Shown: positions 1 to 7,220 of the stretch, piece by piece
How the letters are laid out: every line of letters starts with the position of its first letter
Position numbering within the stretch: position 1 is the first letter of the stretch
Assembly (NCBI RefSeq): GCF_004087835.1
Contig: NZ_CP035122.1
Location: forward strand, 1-58,328
Direction: 5' to 3'
Source of the DNA: Halorussus pelagicus
GTDB taxonomy: Archaea > Halobacteriota > Halobacteria > Halobacteriales > Haladaptataceae
DNA length: 58,328 bases
Notes under the pieces: model-generated
Seen by the model: only the letters and a program-made list of their open reading frames with translations
Databases searched by the model: none
Told to the model about the DNA's origin: nothing
Made by a program: the position numbers and the translations under genes

Positions 1-2
1 CA

Positions 3-188
3 CGGCGGACGCTCGACGCCATGCGTGAACTGAGCAAGCATCGGCTCATCACCACACAGAAAGAACGCACCGCAGACGGGCTTACCTACAAGGAGAACGT
101 TGTGGTGTTGACCGAGGAGGCCCAGCTACCCGGCGAACCGTCGCTCGGTGACTCGGACGGTCCGGCAACAAATATAGTGGCCGGATAG
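3..188 (+). CDS. C-terminal part of coiled-coil plasmid protein (5' part at the other window end)
   Basis: The frame is open from base 3 to the TAG at 186-188. It encodes about 61 residues including MRELSKHRLITTQK and YKENVVVL. Nearly the same sequence ends the decayed copy at 41420-41904. The missing upstream part matches the gene at 57562-58328, so this is probably the C-terminus of that gene on a circular molecule. Joining base 58328 to base 1 puts the reading one base out of phase (an extra A by comparison with the copy near 41.7 kb), so there is either an assembly error at the junction or a real frameshift. Function unknown; the Arg/Lys-rich C-terminal segment could form a small winged-helix-like DNA-binding unit, but this is inference only. 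Confidence 0.7.
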   Translation, partial: RRTLDAMRELSKHRLITTQKERTADGLTYKENVVVLTEEAQLPGEPSLGDSDGPATNIVAG

Positions 189-503
189 CGGAGTGGTCGG
201 AACTGAGAACACCCCGAGAGGGATACACCTCTAACGGAAACTACTGGAATCGACGGTGATCTGGATCCGTTACGACGTGTAGGCCATCCCCGAAGATGGG
301 TCCTCGTGGCGGTGACGACGTATCACTACTTGTATGTCCATCAATTCTAGCGGCATCCAGCGGTAGTATCAGGGAAGGTCCAGCAGTGGATGTACCGCCA
401 ACACCGTCTGTGGCCGGACAACTCGTCCACAGGAGTGCGTTATAGACGAATCGAGATCATTTATATCGGGACTCGTAAAGATGAGTTATCGCAACGACGT
501 CAA
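189..503. other. Non-coding stretch, partly conserved in the duplicate at 41.9-42.15 kb
   Basis: No convincing gene is seen. Much of 181-420 matches 41881-42130 with scattered substitutions, including a CCCCGAGAGGGA hairpin-like segment, ACGACGTGTAG and GGGTCCTCGTGGCGGTGAC. The similarity therefore continues past the stop codon of the duplicated gene. The last part (about 420-503) is the leader-distal flank of CRISPR array 1. Confidence 0.55.
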
Positions 504-1341
504 GTTTTAATCCCGTTGTGGGTTTTCTAGGTCCTGCGACGCTGAGTCTGCCTGTCCGAATAGCACCGTCTGAACCGTTTCAATGCCGTAGTGGCTTTTC
601 TGGGTCCTTCGACGCAGGGAGCGTGGGGACAATGCTGTTTGAGCGGTTCGGTTTCAATGCCGTAGTGGCTTTTCTGGGTCCTTCGACACGTCCGGGCTGT
701 CGTTCACGGCGTGGTCGTGGGTGTTTCAATGCCGTAGTGGCTTTTCTGGGTCCTTCGACCATGCAATCGGCTACCGGCCACGTCTGTGAGGCCTGGTTTC
801 AATGCCGTAGTGGCTTTTCTGGGTCCTTCGACCGGATGCTGACGGCGGCGTCCCAAACTCGGGGTACCGGTTTCAATGCCGTAGTGGCTTTTCTGGGTCC
901 TTCGACTTTCCTTCGGGACGCCGATCTCGGTCACCATGGTATGTTTCAATGCCGTAGTGGCTTTTCTGGGTCCTTCGACCGCCGAGTCCGGCCAGCGTAG
1001 CCCCGCCGACAACCAGTTTCAATGCCGTAGTGGCTTTTCTGGGTCCTTCGACGGAAAGCGTGGTCGGGAGCTATCAAGTCGATAAAGGTTTCAATGCCGT
1101 AGTGGCTTTTCTGGGTCCTTCGACGAGCGACGCGGCACTCTCGCGCACCCAGACCGGCCGTTTCAATGCCGTAGTGGCTTTTCTGGGTCCTTCGACACTA
1201 CTACGAGCCGCGCGACCGCGAGCGCATCGAGTTTCAATGCCGTAGTGGCTTTTCTGGGTCCTTCGACGGACATCCGCGAGCGCGGCGAGCAACGCCGCGA
1301 GGACGTTTCAATGCCGTAGTGGCTTTTCTGGGTCCTTCGAC
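504..1341 (-). CRISPR. CRISPR array 1 (type I-D), 12 repeats, 11 spacers
   Basis: Repeats of 37 bp start at 504, 577, 651, 723, 796, 870, 943, 1016, 1088, 1160, 1231 and 1305. Spacers are 34-37 bp. Read on the minus strand the repeat begins GTCGAAGGACCC and ends GGCATTGAAAC, giving the usual ATTGAAAC 8-nt tag on crRNAs. The repeat at 504-540 has several mismatches and is the decayed leader-distal end. The leader and cas2 lie at the 1342-1750 side, so the array is transcribed on the minus strand towards base 504. The translated ORFs running across it are repeat artefacts. Confidence 0.97.
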
Positions 1342-1477
1342 AGGGGGTGAAAATCCGGCGACAGGCCAAATAAGTGTTTCTACTGTCGTCTCTGCGCCCC
1401 CATCGTTCGTGGACTGGGGCCGTACAGAGACTTTAAAAAGGTCCATGAAGACTGGGACCACCGTCCTCCGGCCAGCG
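1342..1477 (-). promoter_or_regulatory. CRISPR leader 1
   Basis: This 136-bp AT-richer stretch lies between array 1 and the end of cas2. On the minus strand it contains a GACCTTTTTAAA(G/C)TCTCTGTAC block, CCCCAGTCCACGAA, and CACTTATT close to the first repeat. The same three blocks in the same order lie directly before array 2 (11794-11914), so the leaders are homologous and probably serve the same Cas1-Cas2. The TTTTTAAA and CACTTATT blocks are candidate TATA elements. Confidence 0.8.
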
Positions 1478-1750
1478 TCAAATCACGTTCGGCGAGTCGT
1501 CAGTCTCGGTATTCCCGATGTCGGTCACGTCGTCCAGACACGACTCACAGAGTCGATACACGCGAACTCGATCGCCATCGGCAGGTTCGATGTGGGATTC
1601 GAGCGTGTCCTCAAGTTCGACGCGCTGGGAGTCGGTCACTTCGACTTCGAACACGCTGAACTGCTTCCACGCGCCGTATCGCTGGAGGGTTTTGTACACT
1701 CGGCGTCGATTCGCGTCCTCGCTTACGTCGTAGGCAACGAGCAGTCGCAT
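1478..1750 (-). CDS. cas2: CRISPR-associated protein Cas2
   Basis: This 90-residue protein starts MRLLVAYDVSEDANRRRVYK, the beta1 strand and conserved Asp (D8) of the ferredoxin-like Cas2 fold. It continues with FSVFEVEV and ends at usual Cas2 length. Cas2 dimers bridge two Cas1 dimers in the integration complex that inserts new spacers at the leader end. It is the last gene of the I-D operon, 28 bp after cas1, and its 3' end abuts the leader of array 1. The ATG at 1750 is the only sensible start. Confidence 0.95.
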   Translation of the reverse strand: MRLLVAYDVSEDANRRRVYKTLQRYGAWKQFSVFEVEVTDSQRVELEDTLESHIEPADGDRVRVYRLCESCLDDVTDIGNTETDDSPNVI

Positions 1751-1778
1751 GATTAGTGGTGTCTCTGCTGTCGCATGG

Positions 1779-2774
1779 TTAGCGCGTCATCTCCAGTGGG
1801 TGGTACTCGTCCAGTTCGCCCGTGATGGCTTTTCGGAGGAGAATCGCCTGCTGGCGAATCGCCTTCCGGCGCGTCACGCTGTACTCAAAGTACGGGTGCG
1901 TGAACTCCTCTTGCAGGTAGTCGTCGAACTTCCCGAGATACGTCTTGAAGGCGTCGTCGCTCAGCCGATTGTCGGCGTTGAAATCATCATGGGTAATCGT
2001 CCCGCGATTAATGAGTCGAGTGGCGAAGGCGTCACAGAAGATGGGCCGAAACTCCTCCTGAAGGTCAAGCGCCAGCGACGGGCGGCCGTGCCGGTCGGCG
2101 TGCAAGACGCCAAGGAATGGGTCAAGATTGTACTGTCGCAGCGCGCTCAACACTTCGTTTTTCACCATGACGTAGGTCAGCGACAGCAACGAATTAACGT
2201 GGTCCTCGGGTGGTCGTTTCGTCCGTTGCTCGAACGTCCACCCATCGGTCAGTGTCTCGTCCAGTCGGTCGAAGTACCGTTCTGCGGCCTCACCCTCTGT
2301 CCCACGCAGGGAGTCTTCGTCCGTCGCGTTCTCTGCGCGAACGCCGAGGTCCTTCAGCACCTCCGTCCCGTGGACACCCTTGCGACTGAGGAGAGTCCGA
2401 CTATTCCGAATTTTCGCACGAATCATCGCTTTCGCAATCGCTAGTTCGTCGGCTTCCGAGAGAGCATACTGTGCGCGCCGAACCTCTGCAATCGTGTTCT
2501 TCTCGGGGACGAAACTCCCGCGATACTGGCCGTTCTCGGTGAAGTAGTTCAACACGATTCCGTACTCGTTCGCTTCGGCGACGAAAGGAGTGCTGAAGTT
2601 GACGCCCCCGAAGACGTTGATGGTGTCGAGTTGCTCGGTTGGATAGGTCGCCAACTCTCCGCCGTCGCCGTCCACGTCCCAGACCACGATTCGGCCCTCG
2701 TCGGTTCGCACTTGCGTCCCCTGCTCGGTCACGTACACTACCGACTCGTCGAAGACACCTTCCGATGCCTTCAT
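1779..2774 (-). CDS. cas1: CRISPR-associated endonuclease/integrase Cas1
   Basis: A 331-residue full-length Cas1. The N-terminal beta domain includes the INVFGGVNFSTPF segment. The alpha-helical catalytic domain contains the EGEAAERYF motif (metal-ligand Glu near residue 160), LLSLTYVMVKNEV, GVLHADRHGRPSLALD (His 225) and LQEEFRP (Glu 240). Cas1 integrates protospacers with Cas2. Its ATG overlaps the cas4 stop in ATGA, indicating one transcript. It is intact, unlike the truncated cas1 at 32.4 kb. Confidence 0.96.
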   Translation of the reverse strand: MKASEGVFDESVVYVTEQGTQVRTDEGRIVVWDVDGDGGELATYPTEQLDTINVFGGVNFSTPFVAEANEYGIVLNYFTENGQYRGSFVPEKNTIAEVRRAQYALSEADELAIAKAMIRAKIRNSRTLLSRKGVHGTEVLKDLGVRAENATDEDSLRGTEGEAAERYFDRLDETLTDGWTFEQRTKRPPEDHVNSLLSLTYVMVKNEVLSALRQYNLDPFLGVLHADRHGRPSLALDLQEEFRPIFCDAFATRLINRGTITHDDFNADNRLSDDAFKTYLGKFDDYLQEEFTHPYFEYSVTRRKAIRQQAILLRKAITGELDEYHPLEMTR

Positions 2775-3379
2775 CCGTGACCCTCCCAGCCGGTCTCGTT
2801 GGCTTTCTCAGGTTCGAGTATCGCGGTCTCTGCTGGCATACAGTACGTCCGGGCGGAACACGCCTCGCATTTGTCTGGATTGTCTGTGAGTGGTGGCACG
2901 TTATCGACCTCCATGTCCGAAATCCGACGGACGATTTCCCGGACTGTCCGGCGGTGTTTGTCCGTGATGTGAATCGCGTGTCGCTGGTCCGACGAGTAGA
3001 GATAGATGTAGCCGACGTTCACCGACTCGCCGATTGCACATTCGAGTAACATGCAGTAGCCCGCGAGTTGCACTTCGTCGCTCGGGTAGTAGTCGCCGCT
3101 TTCCGCTCGCTTGCGCTCGACCGGAGTCAGCGTCCCGTCGCCGCTCTCGACCAAATCAATTTTACCGTGAAGCCCGAGGTCGTCGTCTCGGAAGTAGCGT
3201 TCGGTCGTCCACCCTCCTCGCTCGGCCTGCCCTCGATGTTTCGACCGGCCGTCCACGAGTTCGTACGGCGTCCCGATTTCGTCGTGGTATCGCTGGTAGT
3301 ACAACCGCCTCGGGCAGTAGACGTACTCGTTCAGCGCGCTGACGTGGACGAGTTCGTCTTTAAAGCTGGATGCGGTCAT
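2771..3379 (-). CDS. cas4: CRISPR-associated exonuclease Cas4
   Basis: A 202-residue RecB-family Cas4. It shows NEYVYCPRRLYY with the first iron-sulfur cysteine and its usual arginine, the nuclease core GKIDLV...VERKRA...DEVQLAGYCMLLE, and a C-terminal cysteine group in KCEACSARTYCMP. In CRISPR loci Cas4 trims prespacers and helps choose PAM and orientation before Cas1-Cas2 integration. It overlaps both cas3 (upstream) and cas1 (downstream) by 4 bases, as expected in an adaptation block. Confidence 0.95.
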   Translation of the reverse strand: MTASSFKDELVHVSALNEYVYCPRRLYYQRYHDEIGTPYELVDGRSKHRGQAERGGWTTERYFRDDDLGLHGKIDLVESGDGTLTPVERKRAESGDYYPSDEVQLAGYCMLLECAIGESVNVGYIYLYSSDQRHAIHITDKHRRTVREIVRRISDMEVDNVPPLTDNPDKCEACSARTYCMPAETAILEPEKANETGWEGHG

Positions 3380-5484
3380 AGGCCGATGTACTCCGAGTCG
3401 CCATCTGAGTCCTGACCGAAGCCGTCGTCTTCGAGGACGTGGCAGTGCAGATAGAGCGCATCCGTCCCGAGCGCGAGGCTATGGGCGTCTTTCCCTTGCA
3501 CTTTGACGGGATAGAGGAAGAAGAACGACCCGAGGTCATACCACTCCTTCACTTGTTTGGTCGTCCCGTACACGGGATAGCAGAGGACACCGCCGTTCTC
3601 GCCAGTTCGCTCCCGTCGATTCGTGAGCCTGTCGTTTACCTTGTCTATCGACTGAACTCGGCTTCCGGTTCCGTTCGGCCCTACGTCAACCTTGAGGCCC
3701 GAAACCACTCGTGGCTCGCGGCTCTTGTCGGTTGGCTCCTTTTTGAGCCATCCTCCGAGTTCCTTTCCGGTGAAGCACACTTCTCGCCCGTATCCCTCCT
3801 CGTTCGTCTCGATAGTTCCCTCGTAGACGCAAAAGCCATCGACGTAACGAGCGTACCGGTCGATTTCCGAAGCGTACTCGTCCGGAATTTCGTCGGGGAA
3901 CTCCGATTCGGTGTAGAACGTCACCTTACCGTTTCGGAGCAGGTAGAACAAGTCGTAGGTTTGTAGTGTGTTTTCGGTGGCGTTCCAGACGAGTGCCTGA
4001 ATCGAGTCACCGCGATACCACTGCATGTTCGTGAGGGCTCGCCAGTCGAGCGTCTGCTTGAACCGCTTCAGGTCAGCAATCGAAAACTCGGTGTCTGGAC
4101 CGACCGAGAAGTGGCGCTCGATTCGGTCGAGTGCTTCGATGCTGATGTCGTCCGCTTGGTCCGACGTTGCACTCTTGCATCGCTGGTCCAGATGTTCAAG
4201 CGCCTCGGCCGCCGAATATCGCGCATCGAACGTCTCGGGTTGGCGCGGTTCGTCGTACGCCTCATCGAGGACGGCAGTCAGTTCGCCCCGCGAGAGCGAA
4301 CGCCCGTGGTGGTCCGCCAGCGTTCGGGCGACACCAGTCGGAACGTAACAGCGTGCAGTCCGCCGCTGGTCGTCTGTTCGAAGTCGCCCGAGTCGCTGAA
4401 GGAAGCTCGCTTTCGAGTGTCCGGCGAACAGAATTTGCTCCACGTCGAAGTCGATACCGACCTCGACGGCCGAGTTACTGACCAGCACGTCGAACGATTC
4501 CAGTTTCTCCTCAACGTTCTCACGGTGGAAGCCGTCGATGCGCTCGACGCACTTGTCGAGTTCCTCGGAGAGGAGGTCAAAGACCCGCTCGACTTCGTGA
4601 ATCCCATCCAGCATGATGACAGTTCGCCCCTCCCGACAGAACGCTATCGTCTCCTCGAAGTCGTCTTCGAGGAGAACGTCGGCCGTTTGGAACGTCGGAG
4701 CAGCCCCCACGTCGAGACTGACAGGTGGCATGACCGCACTCCAGCCAGCTTCAAGCGCGTCGGTGAACGCACGGCGCTCGGTCTTGCCGGTTCTCGTTGC
4801 TCGGTGATACGGCGCACGCATCGCTCGCTCGAATTTTCGCTCCTGCTCGTCGTCGGGTGTCGCGCTCAGGAAGACGATTTTCGAGAGGGCAACCCGGAAG
4901 TTTTCCTCCTCGTAAAGTTCGTCGAGGAGGTATCGGAGCGTATTCTGCTCTTTCCGGCCTGCACGGTGGAACTCGTCTACGATAGCGACCTCGAAATCCT
5001 TGTAGCCACGGACGTTCTTGTGGTACAGATTCCGACGCATCATCACCAAAATGTCGGGGTTCGTCAAGAACAGAACCTGGTCGCTGTGGCGTGACTCGTC
5101 TTTGAGCCATTCGTTGAGCGCCCCACCGTTCGAGGACTCGTCGTACTCGGCACGTTTGTCGCGGAGGGACTCGGCCGTGGCGAACAGAACGGCAACGTCG
5201 TGGTCGGTCTGCTCCTCGGCAATGTCACGGATGCTGTCGTACTGGTCCCGAACGAGGGCGTTCGTCGGGTATACCGCGACCGTATCCAATCGTTCTTCGA
5301 GGACAGGCGCAAGCCACGACGAGGTTTTCCCGCCGCCGGTCGGACTGTCGTTGACTGCGACGAACTCGTCTCGCTCTCGAAAGAGTCGCCGAAGTTCGAC
5401 CTGATGAGCGTACGGCGACCAGTCGAACGAGTACGGGTCGTCGTGTTGCTTGAGCGCCACGCCGTGAAGCTCGAGCGTCGTCAT
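3376..5484 (-). CDS. cas3: Type I-D Cas3' helicase
   Basis: A 702-residue superfamily 2 helicase with Walker A SPTGGGKTS (residues 47-55), DEFH box (170-173), SATP motif III (207-210) and the motif VI region SFLQRLGRLR. No HD nuclease domain precedes the helicase. In type I-D systems the HD domain sits in Cas10d instead, and that is the arrangement here. It is the DNA-unwinding motor recruited to the Cascade-bound R-loop. The ATG overlaps the csc1 stop by 4 bases and the stop overlaps cas4. Length is normal for I-D Cas3', shorter than HD-fused Cas3. Confidence 0.93.
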   Translation of the reverse strand: MTTLELHGVALKQHDDPYSFDWSPYAHQVELRRLFRERDEFVAVNDSPTGGGKTSSWLAPVLEERLDTVAVYPTNALVRDQYDSIRDIAEEQTDHDVAVLFATAESLRDKRAEYDESSNGGALNEWLKDESRHSDQVLFLTNPDILVMMRRNLYHKNVRGYKDFEVAIVDEFHRAGRKEQNTLRYLLDELYEEENFRVALSKIVFLSATPDDEQERKFERAMRAPYHRATRTGKTERRAFTDALEAGWSAVMPPVSLDVGAAPTFQTADVLLEDDFEETIAFCREGRTVIMLDGIHEVERVFDLLSEELDKCVERIDGFHRENVEEKLESFDVLVSNSAVEVGIDFDVEQILFAGHSKASFLQRLGRLRTDDQRRTARCYVPTGVARTLADHHGRSLSRGELTAVLDEAYDEPRQPETFDARYSAAEALEHLDQRCKSATSDQADDISIEALDRIERHFSVGPDTEFSIADLKRFKQTLDWRALTNMQWYRGDSIQALVWNATENTLQTYDLFYLLRNGKVTFYTESEFPDEIPDEYASEIDRYARYVDGFCVYEGTIETNEEGYGREVCFTGKELGGWLKKEPTDKSREPRVVSGLKVDVGPNGTGSRVQSIDKVNDRLTNRRERTGENGGVLCYPVYGTTKQVKEWYDLGSFFFLYPVKVQGKDAHSLALGTDALYLHCHVLEDDGFGQDSDGDSEYIGL

Positions 5485-6224
5485 CGTTTCGTCTTGAGAA
5501 ACGTGAGGTCTGCCGGGAATCGAACACGCTTGGGTTCGGGTTGCTCCTCGTCGCTGTCAGACGAGTTCTCGCGGTCGATAGTTACGTACTCGCCCTCGTA
5601 GTCGGCCTGCATGATGAGTGGCGTCGGTTTCATCGACTTCGTGACGACGTTTCCGACTGGAGTACTCGCCGAGTCGTACGCACCAATCGGATGCGTGAGA
5701 CGGAACTGCCCGGACTGCTGGGAGGCGTCACGAACCTCAAAGTCGAGACGGGCCTTCCCTCGTTTCTTGCCGAGGCGAACGTACTGCGGAAGGTCGTCTG
5801 CGAGTTCGTCTGCACCTCGGTCGCCCGGAAGCACGAAGAACCGAAGCGTCGTCCCCTGTGCGAGCGACCGCCGTCGCCCATAGGAAGGGAGGTTCTGCTT
5901 CTCGTATGGGTCGTTCTCCGCAGAGTAGTTTCGCTCGGCGTACGCATCCCGAGTGGCGTTGTACGTCGTTGTGACGTAGTTCGGCGCATCACCGGGGACC
6001 GGCGTTGCTGGCGAGACGTACACGTCAGCCACGTCTTTTGTGTCGGCAACGTACGTCGGTTCGAACGTCGTATCGACGTATCGACCGCTCGCCAACCCGA
6101 GCGCGTAGTACAGCGCCGTGTTCAGTACGTACGGCTCTGTGTCGGCGAGTCGGCCGACCTCGCGTGACGTGAACGTCACTTCGCCTTGCGTCCGAAGCGT
6201 TCCTTCGAGGACTTGCATACTCAC
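5481..6224 (-). CDS. csc1: Type I-D Cascade subunit Csc1 (Cas5d)
   Basis: A 247-residue RAMP protein with Csc1-like features: PYVLNTALYYALG near residue 32, YGRRRSLAQGTTLRFFVL, and YVRLGKKRGKARLDFEV. Csc1 caps the 5' handle end of the crRNA in the I-D effector. The first possible start is GTG at 6224, overlapping the csc2 stop in GTGA; an ATG two codons in (6218) is the alternative. The stop overlaps the cas3 start in ATGA. This gene and csc2 are diagnostic of subtype I-D. Confidence 0.92.
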   Translation of the reverse strand: MSMQVLEGTLRTQGEVTFTSREVGRLADTEPYVLNTALYYALGLASGRYVDTTFEPTYVADTKDVADVYVSPATPVPGDAPNYVTTTYNATRDAYAERNYSAENDPYEKQNLPSYGRRRSLAQGTTLRFFVLPGDRGADELADDLPQYVRLGKKRGKARLDFEVRDASQQSGQFRLTHPIGAYDSASTPVGNVVTKSMKPTPLIMQADYEGEYVTIDRENSSDSDEEQPEPKRVRFPADLTFLKTKR

Positions 6225-7204
6225 TCAGCCTGTCCAAGGAACTCCCGCGAGTGTTCACGTTGCGTGTTCAGGACCTCTGCGAAGTCGTCGCCCGTTGCGA
6301 TGTCGATGATTTCTTCGACTGTCTCGTCGGAGACGCGAGTGAGATCGAGATTGTCCTGTTCGACAGTCTCCTCGAACGAGGCTCTGAGATTGTCGGCGAC
6401 TCGTTGGGGGTCGAGACTCTCCGCACCCACGATGTCCTGAATCGTTTCATCGTCATCTCGAAGCCGTGTTATAACGTCCCGTGTGAGTTCGAGGTTCGCC
6501 GGTCCCTCCTCGCTCCCGACGTACACGCCGAGAACGTGGTTTTTCGTTCGGCCGAGTCGTGACGTGGTTGCACCGTATCGCTTGTTCTTTTTCGTAATAC
6601 CGAGGACGAACGCGACTTCCGCAGGGGTCGCGTCTCGGAGCGTCACCACGCTCGGGAACAGCGTACCGGGTTCGAAGAAGTCGGGTTCGCGGATGGTCGC
6701 CTCCGCGCTTTTCGCATAGTCATCACCGGGTGCGTTCTGGAACTTCTCGTCGATAACGATGCTGGCGTCCCGCAGGGTGTACGCCGTGTCGTATCTTACC
6801 CGAGACGTGGTGGAAATGTCCTCGCCGTCGTTCGCACTCGCGGCGCTTCCGTACAGGATACAGTCAACGCAGTCCTGACACATCTCGTTGACCTGCATCG
6901 TACACTCGTCTTCGTCCTCGGCGAAGAGACCGAGGTCACGCTGGAGTGCTTTGCCGAACCGGCGGTCGCTTCCGGTCTGCTTTCGCATAAACATCAGGCC
7001 GGGCGAGTAGTCGTCTCGGTCCTCGCCCGTCCCGAGCGCGACGTTTGCGATGTCTGCGTCTTCGCCGTTCGTCGTAAAGACAGCGTGACTCTGGAGTTCG
7101 CGCAGGACGAGGATATTTACGAAGTTACTCCGCGGGCGGAGGGTCATCTCGTCTGCCGAAACGGTACCGGACTCGAACTCGGGGTAGGTGTCTTGGTCTA
7201 TCAT
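6221..7204 (-). CDS. csc2: Type I-D Cascade backbone subunit Csc2 (Cas7d)
   Basis: A 327-residue Cas7-family protein with the Csc2 signatures FVNILVLRELQSHAVFTT and the cysteine segment CQDCVDCILYG. It should polymerise along the crRNA to form the Cascade backbone. I chose the ATG at 7204 because GGAG lies 7-8 bases upstream. A GTG at 7231, overlapping the cas10d stop, would add 9 residues. The cysteine cluster probably binds zinc, as in other Csc2 proteins. Confidence in the family is high; only the start is open. Confidence 0.92.
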   Translation of the reverse strand: MIDQDTYPEFESGTVSADEMTLRPRSNFVNILVLRELQSHAVFTTNGEDADIANVALGTGEDRDDYSPGLMFMRKQTGSDRRFGKALQRDLGLFAEDEDECTMQVNEMCQDCVDCILYGSAASANDGEDISTTSRVRYDTAYTLRDASIVIDEKFQNAPGDDYAKSAEATIREPDFFEPGTLFPSVVTLRDATPAEVAFVLGITKKNKRYGATTSRLGRTKNHVLGVYVGSEEGPANLELTRDVITRLRDDDETIQDIVGAESLDPQRVADNLRASFEETVEQDNLDLTRVSDETVEEIIDIATGDDFAEVLNTQREHSREFLGQAE

Positions 7205-7220
7205 GGGTCTCCAATCGTTA

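Noticed and set aside
518-1461. Several overlapping ORFs of 60-160 codons across 0.5-1.5 kb
   Set aside because: They are translations of CRISPR repeats (recurrent FNAVVAFLGPST or KATTALK peptides); the DNA is array 1 and its leader.
4111-5094. Long plus-strand ORF (327 codons) opposite cas3
   Set aside because: Shadow of the cas3 gene in high-GC DNA; cas3 motifs on the minus strand are decisive.
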